DNA of 64,000 nt, taken from positions 63,470,637 through 63,534,636 of the forward strand of contig CM019067.1 in NCBI GenBank assembly GCA_009667805.1. Reading direction: 5' to 3'. The notes under the pieces were generated by a model. That model did not search any database. It had not been told where the DNA came from and saw only the letters and a program-made list of their open reading frames with translations. Made by a program: the position numbers and the translations under genes. This DNA is from Leptobrachium leishanense. Taxonomy: Eukaryota; Chordata; Amphibia; Anura; Megophryidae. Positions 31,440-41,969 of this stretch are shown in pieces (the stretch's first letter is position 1; each line of letters begins with the position of its first letter).

Positions 31440-32010
31440 AGCCAACTCAAGAAAACCTTACATGGGGCTCAACCACCTCCTTCAAGCTAACACTAGTGTC
31501 AGCATTAGTGCCAGCTTAAAGGAGGTCATAGCGCTGCGGCCAGATTGCCTTTGAATCGCTAACAGGTTAAAAAACCTGTTAGTGCTCATTAATTAGCGAA
31601 TCGTAGCGCAAGTTTACTGTACTTTGTGCCCCCAATATCTAAAATGGGGAGCGCAAAGTGAAAGCACTGATTAACTAGCTTTAGGATCACTTGGTCCTAA
31701 CGAAAAAGTTACCACCAGCTCAGAGTTGTAGGTAATGGATTGCGCTGCTGCAGAATCCGTTACCTGCAGCTCAAAACCCCCTCCCAAAATCAGATACTCA
31801 CCTCTCTTAGTGCGGCAAGAGCAGTGGCCCAATCTGCTGTCTCTGGCTGCTGGGAGCAGAGTGAGACTGGGGAAGAAGGTTCTCTGTCTCCCTCCGCGAT
31901 CACTACGCTGACCAGCAGGAACTCGCGAGACGTGAGATCCTGACGGTCATTTGATTCGGCAGCCCGATCCTCCATGGAGGTCTATGGAAGCCATGGAGGG
32001 GATGCTGGGG
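31440..32010 (+). mobile_element. X-family MITE relic
   Basis: Carries TTTACTGTACTTTGTGCCC, AATCAGATACTCACCTCTCT, GCAGTGGCCCAATCTGCTGT and GCTGGGAGCAGAGTGAGACT, as in 22210-22958. It abuts a TTAA-element fragment at 32015, with no clear shared TSD. Confidence 0.55.
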
Positions 32011-32014
32011 ACAG

Positions 32015-32588
32015 TGCTGTAGAACCACGGTTCTGGAGATATCAGGGTTCAAAGGAACACCATATCTCCACCAGGTGATTTCCTTGGGAAATCCCAGGGC
32101 AGCTAGGGGGTTCCCAGGCTGACGTCATCGTGCTATACACGACACGTCAGGAGCTGAGGGGAAACCGAGAGGTGGAGCCGCCATCCAAGATGGCGGCCCC
32201 CACAGAAGCTAGATAGCGATCTGGCGCTGAACGGCGCCTGACCACGATCTGGCAAGTAAAGGGTTAAAAAACAGGCACCGCTTTAAAGGGCAGACACTGC
32301 CCTTCACAGAGGTGTCTGTTTTTTTCTGAAAACCCTCCCGATCAGGAGGGAGAGGGGATCGAAAGGATCCCCCCTCCCTTTCAGGCAATCTCCCGGCATT
32401 GCCGGGGGGTCGCCTGGAAATGACGTCATCGCGCATCGCTGAAGCCAGAACGCCGCGGGACCCCGGACAGAGAGGTGAGTATCTCCGCCGGGGCTCCCGC
32501 AAGCGGAGCATGTGTGGGAAACATCCCCCGCATATAGCGGGAGTCAATTAGGACGTTCCCCACACGTCCTCCGCAGTGAAGGGGTTAA
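32015..32588 (+). mobile_element. TTAA element, 3' part
   Basis: Matches the right portion of 51930-52975: GGTTCTGGAGATATC, TCCACCAGGTGATTTCCTTG, CATCCAAGATGGCGGCCCCC, CCCGATCAGGAGGGAGAGGG and GGCATTGCCGGGGGGTC. It ends GCAGTGAAGGGGTTAA at 32588. The left half is missing. Confidence 0.7.
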
Positions 32589-33095
32589 TAGCAAGACACG
32601 AGGTCACCCATGTAGACTGGACGAAAGGCACAGGAAGGGTTATTTTACGGTGAGAACAATAAAGCTGTGGAATTCTCTTCCTGTTGAGGTGGTTGGGTCA
32701 GAGACTGTACAGACTTTTAAGCAACGACTGGATGACTTCCTGCAGACACAGAATATCAGGGGTTATAATATGTAATATGTGGGTAAAATCTTCTTGATCC
32801 AAGGAGAAATCTGACGCCATTCTGGTGTCAAGAAGGAATTGTTTTCCAGTATGTTGCATATTGGCGAACACTTTTGCCTTCTTTTGGATCAACAGCAGTA
32901 GGTAACGTGTGAAAGGCTGAACTCGAGGGACACATGTCTTTTTTCATTGCATTTAGCATTGCCATTCTATCACTGGAAGGCAGCAGCATACACCCCACAC
33001 ACACTACGAAACAGGCGCCATTCTAGGGCTTCTTCTCCGTTATCTACATGTCTTTTTTCAGCCTGTGTAACTATGTAACTATATGTAATATGTAA
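32589..33095 (+). pseudogene. CR1-like LINE 3' end
   Basis: The plus strand encodes the end of a CR1-type ORF2, including KLWNSLPVEVV and FKQRLDDFL (about 32665-32740). Then comes a CR1-style 3' untranslated region: AAGAAGGAATT, CTTTTGGATCAACAGCAG, ACACATGTCTTTTTT, and terminal AACTATGTAACTATATG near 33067-33085. An extra segment at about 32950-33050 duplicates ATGTCTTTTTTCA. The 5' part is missing, as is usual for LINE copies. Confidence 0.75.
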
Positions 33096-33096
33096 A

Positions 33097-33304
33097 AAAT
33101 GTATGATTGGGATTGATGGTAACCCAGGCCATCTAGGAGGAGATGCCATATAAACAGTCTCTGACTTTGGAAAGGACAGGAGGAGAGAGATCAGGGGAAG
33201 ATCAGGGATCAGGGGAAGAGAGATAGATCTGAGTGTCATCAGCATACAGGTGGTAATTAAAGCCAAATCTGTTAATGATTTTGCCCAGGGAGGAGGTGTG
33301 GATG
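33097..33304 (-). pseudogene. L2-like LINE RT fragment (YADDTQIYL)
   Basis: The minus strand encodes [12 protein letters not shown] (about 33255-33220), the catalytic motif C of L2/CR1-type RT, with both aspartates kept. The frame breaks shortly after. The solo LTR at 33310 follows. Confidence 0.65.
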
Positions 33305-33309
33305 GAACC

Positions 33310-34124
33310 TGTCATGTCTCGACCCTGCCCCCTGGTGGTGGGAGCAGGGATTTGCCAGTATGCTGGCTTTCAGGTTCTGCAGACCTTCTATTGGGCTCAT
33401 TATTGGTCTGCGGTCTCATGACCTATTCAGCCCTATATTAGGGCTTCCCATGCATTTGTTCCTTGGATCAGGATAGACTAAGTCTGAGATCCTCTGAGTC
33501 CCTGTTCCTCGTGTTAATTCTAGTTCAAGTTCTGATATCTGTGTATTATTTATTTATAAAGGATTTTACCAGGAAGGATACATTGATACACTGTGTATGA
33601 CTCCTTGGCTCTGGTTTCTGGTTATTCTCTAGTCTGCTCCCTAAGTATATCTGCATTTCTGATTTCCCGTGTATGACCTGGCTTGGCTTCTGGAACTTCT
33701 GTATGTATCTTGTCTATTTAGATTTGTCTGTCTGTGTCTAGTTCAGTTGTTTTCACTCTACAGACATTTGGCCATGAAGCCATATGGTGTGAGTGATTCT
33801 CAGGGCTTTGTCTGAACTCCCTGAGTGGGTGTGTGAGGATTTGCAGTGTGCTGCATTCATTGTGCATTCACGTATCAAGTTCTGTCTTCCATTGTATTGC
33901 ATTTATGTTTTTCAAGTCCTGTCCTGCAGTGTGCGGAATTCATCGTGTTCCTAAGTACCAAATTATACCTTGCAGTGTGTCTGTATTCCTGCACTGTCAT
34001 TTTTGTTTTCCAAGTACTGCAAGTATATGCTATAGTCTGCTAACTACTCATATACCTGCCCTAAAGGCTTCAATCTTCACAGCCTGGGGGCTCCCCAGCA
34101 CCCTATAGGGGGCCCACCGTTACA
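33310..34124 (+). mobile_element. Solo LTR, 815 bp, 5-bp TSD
   Basis: Starts TGTCATGTCTCGACC and ends CCACCGTTACA, flanked by a perfect GAACC repeat (33305-33309 and 34125-34129). A short LINE 3'-end piece, TTTACCAGGAAGGATACATT, is embedded near 33555-33590. The ends resemble the LTRs at 19724 and, inverted, at 44804. No internal retrotransposon sequence is present. Confidence 0.85.
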
Positions 34125-34244
34125 GAACCACTGTGAGCAGCAATGTTTCTGAACACCCCACACCTATTCTGCATGTGTACTATTTAAATATGTGTATGTC
34201 TGTTTTTTGTTTTTCCCTCTAAAATGCTTTATTTCATTCGCTAT

Positions 34245-34983
34245 TTAACCCCTTAAGGACGGGAGTAATTTTACAACTTTGGCGCTCTTTCGGAAGTGAA
34301 GTTTGCTGAAGTTTTTGCTCATCATGTTTAAACGCGGTTTTAAGTCACATATTATTATACCACCCAGACAAATTATATATCGTTCTTTCCGGCAGACTCA
34401 GAAGATTAATAATATATCATAATTATATATAAAAGTCATGTCCTGCCAGAATGCTATAACAATATAGCATGGCGCGATGAGTCAGTTGACGCGGGGGGGG
34501 GACCCAGAGGTGGGGGCTGCCATCCAAGATGGCGGCCCCCACTGGAAATAGGCCGCGATCGGGGCACAAATTTGTGCCCGGTCGCGACCTGGCAACTCAT
34601 GGGTTAACCCCAATACATCGCTGGAAAGGTCAGGCTGTGACCGTTCCAGCGATGCTGGCCACAGCCTTGTAGCCCCCGGCGATGGGGAGATAGAGGGATC
34701 CGAAGGATCCCTCCCCTCCCCTCCAGGCGCTTCCCCTGCTCCGGCGGGGGGGACGCCTGAAACTGACATCATCGCACCCCCGGCGCGATGACGTCAGTGC
34801 GCCGGAGGAGGAAACCCTGCCGATCTGACTCCGTGGGAGTCAGAGCAGCGAGGGAGCCGCCGGAGGAGGTGAGTATCTCCCGGGGGTGGCTGAAAACGCA
34901 GAGGACGTACATTTACGTCCTGCGGCGCCAAAGCCCGCCTAATGCAGGGCGTAAATGAACGTCCTGCGGCGTTAAGGGGTTAA
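34245..34983 (+). mobile_element. TTAA element, complete, 739 bp
   Basis: Both ends are TTAACCCCTTAA in inverted orientation (34245 and ending 34983). The left half has CATCATGTTTAAACGCGG and the ACCCAGACAAATTATATATC block. The right half is GC-rich with CATCCAAGATGGCGGCCCCC and GCGCGATGACGTCAGTGCG. This is the cleanest short member and defines the family layout: AT-rich left arm, GC-rich right arm. No transposase frame is present. Confidence 0.8.
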
Positions 34984-36976
34984 CTACAGCTGGTGTTCCC
35001 AGAGTTGCTATCAAGACTTTGCTGTCAACTACATAGTGCGGTACCTATACAATATAAGGAAGAAGATCTTTTGATAAAAAACAGGGTTCTATTTTGTAAT
35101 GTTTTACTGTCTTTAATTTAAAGTACAAAGTTTAGAAACCGTAACATTCGAGTCACATCGTGTGTGGCTTGGCTGGAACATTAACTCGAGCTGTTAAGGT
35201 TAATGACTGGAGATATTAAATCCCAGTTGTTAGGCTAATGGCTCGATTGCAATAGGGCCCAGAGTTTTGGTGAATATAGGCAACTAGTATTTGAGTGTTT
35301 CAGGTACAGGCAACTGTAGGATTCTAAATAGATGTAATTCCTTGTACGCAAAAAAATAGATAAATAGTTTACATTAATAAAAACAGGCTAAATTGGATCG
35401 ATAAAGGTTGCAGTTTCAACCAAAACATTGCCTATATAAAGATACCCCTTTTTCCTACTAGTTTTTGGTGTCCCCGATTGCCTTTTTCCTATTTCTGAAG
35501 TTATGGTTGGGTTGACAATCCAGACAATTGGAGCACACGTGTTTTGTTTAGATTTGTGGATCAGGTTTTTTCTTCTCACTTCCCACTGTACCCCATTCGT
35601 CTTACAGTTCTTAAAATAACCAAAAATACCAATTAAAGGAATCACTGTAAATTTATTTAATTTATGTCTACGTTTAGATGTATATATTCTGAAGTTTTTT
35701 CTTTAACAACATCTGCAAAATCTAGTCTTAGATGGAGAAGATATTTTATAATATAGATATGTATTCCTGTTCTTGTCCGCTTATGTCACTTTACTTGTAA
35801 CTGTTACATTCACTAGCATTTTGCACATCTAGCGGTTATATTTCTGTTTTAACATATAACCTTTATGTTTTATAAAAGTATGCCACAGTAGATCTATTAG
35901 ACCTTTTGATTTCTACTGGAAACAGTCATTTATTGTATTTGAATAGAGCATCACTGAGTTACAATTCTATTCATTTTTGGCCTGCACAAAGAAAAAAGCT
36001 AAAACTTATATATATTCTTAATTTTTAAGGACTATTTCTTTATGTTTTAGAAGGATAATCATTTTGTCCGACTGAGAACACACGTGAATTACTTCACTGG
36101 CCATCTATGGTTATATATGAACCCTGGTGAAATCCATACTTGACAGAAGAACCTTCACACGGTCCTGTTACAAATCTGTTGGACACAAATTTACTCTGTT
36201 TATTGATGGCACATCAGTATTGCATTCATTTTATTTCGTACTGTAAAGGTTCTGTGTCGACATTTAAAGGAGTGCATAATATGTTATCTGTAAATGTATG
36301 TTTTCAAGCATACAGAAAGGTAATAATCACGTTTATGTATCTGTAATGTAATGAGGTAACACGTTCCTACACAAAAATTACAGTTCTCTTTTTTCGATAT
36401 CATTCTCATTTCACCAGGTGGGTTTTGATACTTTGATCTAGAAGAGGAAGCTTTACATTTTTTATTATAGAAAAAAATATGACATGCAATATTGCTCGAG
36501 CGTATTTTGTTTTGCAAGACACAATTCTAATTTAATATCTCATCTCAGTGCATTCCCTCGCCTTATTTATGCAGACAGTTGACTTATTTTAACCCAAGAC
36601 CGTGCACAATTTCAGTGGGTAAAACCATCTCATGGATACAATGTGAAAAGCCTGCAGCACAAGAAATACATCAGGATTAATATGCGTTCAGTTTTTTAAT
36701 TACTTATATGAGTTTGGTCAGCAAGAGTTACTTCAATAGAGTACTTAAGGGCAGTGGCAGCTGGCCAGGTTTCCACATGATGGTGCACTAAGACTGAGCA
36801 TGTGTAAAGTAGCCCTAGCTGGGGCAGATTTCAAAAACATCCCAAGATCTTCATGTGGTCATCAGCCTTTCCTTACAACCACCAATTAAGGAGAAGAGAC
36901 CATGTAGAAAGACCTAAAGAGCTTTTTTTTCTTATAACATCATTTGAAAGAAGTTTGTTGCCTACAATTCCCAGAG
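34984..36976. other. No recognised feature
   Basis: About 2 kb of AT-rich, apparently low-copy sequence. Short frames (up to 85 codons) have no recognisable motifs. This and 48.8-49.9 kb are the best candidates for unique DNA. Confidence 0.5.
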
Positions 36977-37180
36977 TTCCTTATTTATTTATTTATATAT
37001 TTGCAAAGTATTTTACCAGGAAGGATACATTGAGATTTCTCTTGTTTTCAAGTATGTCCTGGTTTCAAGAACATTGAAATTTTACAGTTGTTACAGAAAT
37101 ACAAAGTAATAAATGCAATATGTTAGAAACAAAAACACAAATATACAGATTAACACAGAAAATAAATATGTAAGTAATAT

Positions 37181-37297
37181 AGTCATTATGTTACATGTTT
37201 ACAGGTGCATTCTGTATATAGTCATTATGTTACATGTTTACAGGTGCATTCTGTATATAGTCATTATGTTACATGTTTACAGGTGCATTCTGTATTA
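37181..37297. repeat. 39-bp tandem repeat, 3 units
   Basis: AGTCATTATGTTACATG recurs at 37181, 37220 and 37259, exactly 39 bp apart. The unit is a segment of the LINE 3' end that occurs once in the copies at 2889 and 55430, so it expanded in this copy. Confidence 0.95.
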
Positions 37298-37465
37298 AGG
37301 TATGTTAATAGGGATCTCTTAAGTGACTTTACACTGGGGTAAGATTTGATGGCGTCTGGGAGGTTATTCCATAATTGTGGTGCTCTGTAGGAAATGAGGA
37401 TCGAGCCACTTTGTTTTTGTATTGTGGTATTGCAAGTAAGGTGCAGGTCCTGGATCGGAGGTTAT

Positions 37466-37998
37466 TGTGACGTCAAGAGTCCCAGGAGGCGGGCAGGGGG
37501 ACCCTGGGGGACCCTGGCCGGGTGCCAGGAGATCCGGCGTGGTGCAAGCAATAAGGGGACGGGGCGCAATCTGATGACGCGGCATCGCCGAGCTTCAAAG
37601 GAGGAGCGCGCACAGTGAGTCTTTGCCTTGTTGTGGACTTTCTTTCCCGCATCGCTACTTTAGAATTTTGTTTGTTGACCTGTTGCTGACCCTGCATATC
37701 TCTGTCATATACTGTTGCGCAGTACAAAGTGTCCTTACGCTGCTTGCAAGGTTCCGTCTATACAACCACCCTTGCTCTGTGTTCCTGCCTGGTTATCCGC
37801 TGCCTGTCATTCAAGGTGTGTGCTGCATATCTCTGTTGTATACTGTTGTGCAGTATACTCTTTTTCAGTGTTGCCCTTTTTCCCTGGCCTCTGTGGCTGC
37901 TAGAGGTTAGGGTTAGCGGTCCTGACCATTTCTAAGGATCGGAGGGCTAGAGGTCTGTTGCCAGGGATCCTTCCAGGTCTGTCCCGGGGAACGTCAGA
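37466..37998. mobile_element. Solo LTR-like insertion, 533 bp, 5-bp TSD
   Basis: Starts TGTGACGTCAAGAG and ends GGAACGTCAGA. GTTAT flanks it (37461-37465 and 37999-38003), and the LINE reads through on removal. The ends form an imperfect inverted pair (TGTGACGT / ACGTCAGA), so the last bases deviate from the TG...CA rule. Size and 5-bp TSD fit an LTR better than a hAT. Contains a CTGTTGT/GCAGTA duplication near 37700-37860. Confidence 0.65.
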
Positions 37999-38430
37999 GT
38001 TATAGGATGAGGGAACTGCTAGGGGAAGCAGCCTATTCAGGTAGGGTGGCAGCTTCCCAGAAAATCTCTTTAACGCCAGATTGGAAAGGTGAAGAGTGCG
38101 TCTAGATTCCAGTGACGTACAGTTTAGCTCTTTTAAAATGTCACAATGGTGGGTCATGTAGTTACATAGTAGCACAAAGCGGCAGCATGAGTTATACAAT
38201 GTGGTAAGTTTCTGGAGGTGCTTTTGCGGGGCGGCTGCATACACTACATCTCCGTATTCATTAGCCGGCATCAGCATTTGCTGTACAATCTGCTTTCTTA
38301 CCGCGGGGCTCAGGCAGGATTTGTTTCTGTACAGGGCACCTAGTTTGGGGTATAGATGAGAGTTTTTCAATGTCGGGGCCAAAGGATAGATTTGGGTCTA
38401 ACCACATACCTAGTTATTTGAGAGAATTGA

Positions 38431-39392
38431 CTGTGTCACATTCCATTGGGCGGTCACAGTGCGTAGAGTGCCTCTTTTAGAAGTGCTCATTCACAGAAAA
38501 CAAGAGCACACTAGGATGGGTGTTGAAAAGGATATATAAACAATACAATACTATAAATATGTATATATAAAATTTAGTAATAATAATGACATATATTTTC
38601 CTAGTGATATCTAAAGCGGTATCATGCATGTTAACACAATGTAGGTGTGCTATACGCTGACAAAACTCTAAAAGTTGGTGAATATTTCTAGCTCAGTACT
38701 CCCTAGCTATTCAAGTAATCACTGATTTTATATGTTTGTTTTTACAAAATCATCCATAAACCATTTGCTTATTATGTATACACGCTGTCAGCGCGGAGCA
38801 CTAAGAACATGAAACTAGATGAAGTCGCACTATGCTAATCAGCACGTTCTGCGGATGTGCTTATAACCTTTCAATTTTTTTTTAGTCTTAAAAGTTTTTT
38901 ATTCCTCTTGTTACCATGGAAATGTCTGCCTTCTTTCCCGAGAAGAAACATTTGCATCAACCAATATGAAATCTCCTAACTACTGTGCGTGAGAGTTTTT
39001 GAATTTATAAAAAAAAAATACATTTTTTTTGGATTTTTTTTTTATGGACAGTCAGCTTTAACTTTAAAGCTCTTATGTGGGCAGAAGATTATCACGCTGC
39101 TGTCACTTTGGCAGCAACGCTTTATAGTGTGTACAGGCTTCATGGGGCACATCTGTAGGAGCTTTGACTCTGGGAGCCAAATTATTTACACTCCTCACAT
39201 TCACTCAAAGGGTTGAAATGTTTCAGTGCTGCATATGTTTCTCAAGTATTGCGCGCACATCATAAAACATCTTTAAAATTCATCTTCTTTCAGTCATTGA
39301 CCTTTTTTTCCATTCATTCCATTATCATTTTAAGGTATATTGTTGCATTGATAGGGATGGATTTCTTGCAGCTTTTCATGTAACCATAGTAA
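38431..39392. other. No recognised feature
   Basis: AT-rich anonymous sequence. One 75-codon frame at 38989 has no motif. Confidence 0.5.
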
Positions 39393-40128
39393 GGGCTCTA
39401 TTAAATGCTATTAAATTAAATTCATCGCGCAAATTTTTTTTGCACGCAGCGTTAAACGTTAACGCGCAAAAAATAACGGTTGTATTAAAATCCGAGCACA
39501 TTTTTCCATCCGTCAAAAAATAACACGCGTAAAAAAGACACGCAAAAATGCGCGCTCATTAACGCTGCGCGCAGAAATCAGTGTGCGTACTGTTTTTTCA
39601 CGCGATTCAGCCAATCAGAATTAAGAACCACAATTGTCTCCCGTTCAGTTTTTGCGCCTGTCAGAATCAATCTGAGTATATATGCTGCAACAATAAAAAA
39701 AACACGCACAATCTCATCCATTTTATTGTTTGGGTATGTGTAGAATGTGTAACTGCACTGTGCTGTATTTTTTTTTTCGGCTGGTGTATTTGGTTTCGGC
39801 CAGAACGTTCAGATTTGCAGTTACCACCAGCTTTTAAAAGACGTTAAAATTATGCGCGCAAACGTTGTCCGTTAAAATTTGCGCATAGATTATAATACCA
39901 TCCGCGTACCAGCGCACAAACGCACTTGCGCTCACAATGTTAAGTATAGGACACGCAACGTACATTACGCTCGGAAAGGGTTCGCGCAGGTTCACCCGCG
40001 GTAGACGTTAACACGCATTTTTTGCACGGACATTGTATTACAACATTCTGCGCAAAGGGTTTTTCCCCTCGCGTTAATGGGTTTTTGCGCACGCGTTAAC
40101 GTTTGCGCAAAGTAGTTAATAGAGCCCT
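39393..40128 (+). mobile_element. GGGCTC-ended CpG-rich MITE
   Basis: Inverted ends GGGCTCTATTAAA and GTTAATAGAGCCC enclose 736 bp. The body resembles 10114-10714 and 41013-41710 (ATCAGTGTGCG, ACTGTTTTTTC, GTGTAGAATGTGTAACT, GCGCGCAAACG). Flanks are TAA and TAT, a possible 3-bp TSD with one mismatch. Confidence 0.75.
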
Positions 40129-40779
40129 ATGTGTGTGATTGTGCTAATATCATCATAAATCGAAACAGAAACATTAACAGTGTTACATTGTCCTCCACTT
40201 TGCATATACCCTATTTCATTTTTCTATAACTTGTTTTCCCTGGTGCTTTACGTTTGTCCAAAGACAAAAAAGAAACACATTTAACCGCTTCACACCCAAA
40301 ATCGAGTTATCTCGATTTTGCATTGTAATGGATGAAAAGCACTCATTAGCATATCAAAAGACCATTTTCACACCTTTTTAAAACCAGATTAGTGTGTTTC
40401 CTGTGGAGAAACAAAATCCTTTCTTTTATGTGTCTCCAAGCTCCCTGAATAGACATAAGACCATTTGCCAATAGTAGCCCTAAATCTCACTGTAATAAAA
40501 AGTTCAAATAGATGCATTACAGCTGTCAGGGAGAGGGCAGAATACAAGGAGAGCTCTGGGGTCACTCACTGCTGACAAGGGATAAGATTCAGGGGGTTAT
40601 AATGTCTGAAACTCCCTGTACAGTACAGATACAAGGTCTTGCTGTAAGCTCCATATACAGGCATAATGTCACATACAGATATTATTTTTAGATTCTATTG
40701 GTATTTTTTGGAAGCTGCATTGCTAATAATCTCATTATGATCACTACTAATCCCCATAGGCAGGAGATCTCACCATTTT
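40129..40779. other. No recognised feature
   Basis: Anonymous. A TTAACCGCTTCACACCC string at about 40281 recalls TTAA-element ends, but no partner end was found. Confidence 0.45.
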
Positions 40780-40944
40780 TACTATTTATCTTCATCACAG
40801 GTACTGTATATAACACAAAGATCTTTTCTGCCTGTATGCTGATAATGCAGACCCTGATTGAAATTGTTTAAGATAAAGGACACCATCTACAGCTCAGAAT
40901 CTTACATTTAGACACTATTTCTGTAAATGATAAACAAATACATA

Positions 40945-41775
40945 GGGCAGTATTACAATGTTGGTGCTAACTTAACCAGAGCTTTTGTAAACTTAAAACC
41001 TCCATAGACTATGGGCCATATTACATTCTCTGCGCATTGCGCGCATTGTCCAGCGTTATCACGTGAAAATTAACGTGATATTCGGATCCGAACACATTTT
41101 GTCATCCGTCAAAAAATAACGTTAGTAAAAAAAATGTGCAAAACGAGGTGTAATACGCGCGCAGTAATGTTGCGCATGTAAATCAGTGCGCGGACTGTTT
41201 ATTTATCGGGATTCAGCTAATCAGAATTAAGAACCTTAATTGACATCAATTCACCTTAATTGACTCACTAATGTTTTTGCGCCTGTCAAAGTAAATCTGA
41301 GTATGTATGCTGCAGCAATAAAAAAAATCTGCACGAATTCACAATTTTTTTGTTTGGGTATGTGTAGAATGTGTAACTATACTGTGCTGTATTTTTTTTT
41401 TTCGTGCTGGTGTATTTTGTTTTGGCCAGAACGTTCAGATTTGCAGTTACCACCAGCTTTTCAAAGACGTCAAAATTATGCGCGCAAACGTCGTTCGTAG
41501 GAAGTTGCGCATCTATTGAAATACCATCCGCTTAACGCATTTGCGCTCACAATGTTAAGTATAGGACGCGCACAGGTCATCACGCTCGCGCAAGTCCATC
41601 CGCGTCAAACGATCACGCGCATCGTTTGCGCGAACGTTGAAATACGACGTTCTGCGCAAATGGTTTTGGGGTGGGCTCAAAACCGATGCGCGAGGAATAC
41701 AATATGGCCCTATAATGGCTCTGGTAAGTCTACAACAGCTCTGGTTAAGATAGCACCAACTATGTAATATGGCCC
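40945..41775 (+). mobile_element. GGGC hairpin MITE interrupted by second MITE
   Basis: Outer copy of the 130-bp hairpin MITE found inside both hAT copies: GGGCAGTATTACAATG at the left, ATGTAATATGGCCC at the right. It is split in its centre by 41013-41710. Flanks are ATA and ATG. Confidence 0.8.
41013..41710 (+). mobile_element. GGGCC-ended CpG-rich MITE, TAT TSD
   Basis: Ends GGGCCATATTACATT and ACAATATGGCCC. TAT flanks both sides. The intact hairpin MITE at 16552 reads AGGCTATAATGG at this position, so removing the insert and one TAT restores the target. This supports a 3-bp TSD and a Harbinger-like class for the GGGCC group. Confidence 0.85.
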
Positions 41776-41969
41776 ATGGACATTTAAAAATTAGTAAGTT
41801 AACGTTATTTTCAATTTTTTAACTATCTCAGAATAACAATTTCTGTGTGAAACATTTATTTTACCCCATATTTAATAGTTAACTTCAAATCTCATGTTTC
41901 AAATAACTGTTATGATAAAAAAAATTATAATTTGACAATTTTTATTGTGATCACAGAATGAAAAAGGCA

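Larger units (their letters stand above)
36977..38430 (-). pseudogene. L2/Rex-like LINE 3' end, split by solo LTR
   Basis: Same family as 2889-4500 and 55430-58510. The 3' end is TTATTTATTTATTTATATATT then TTTTACCAGGAAGGATACAT. The coding part at 37999-38382 (minus) includes LYPKLGALYRNKSCLS, VRKQIVQQMLMP, YGDVVYAAAP and LESRRTLHLSNLALKRFSGK. A solo LTR at 37466-37998 interrupts it exactly between GTTAT duplicates. Truncated upstream at about 38430. Confidence 0.8.
40780..41900 (+). repeat. Ancient dispersed repeat, split by MITE
   Basis: About 290 bp of host sequence aligns by eye with 53520-53800: TTTCTGCCTGTATGCT(G/C)ATAATGCAGACC, GACACCATC, and, after the MITE, ACATTTAAAAATTAG and TTTTAACTATCTCAG. 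The MITE at 40945-41775 sits in the middle. Class unknown. Confidence 0.6.

Noticed and set aside
34984..36976. Possible host gene or enhancer in low-copy DNA
   Set aside because: No coding or regulatory motif could be supported from sequence alone.
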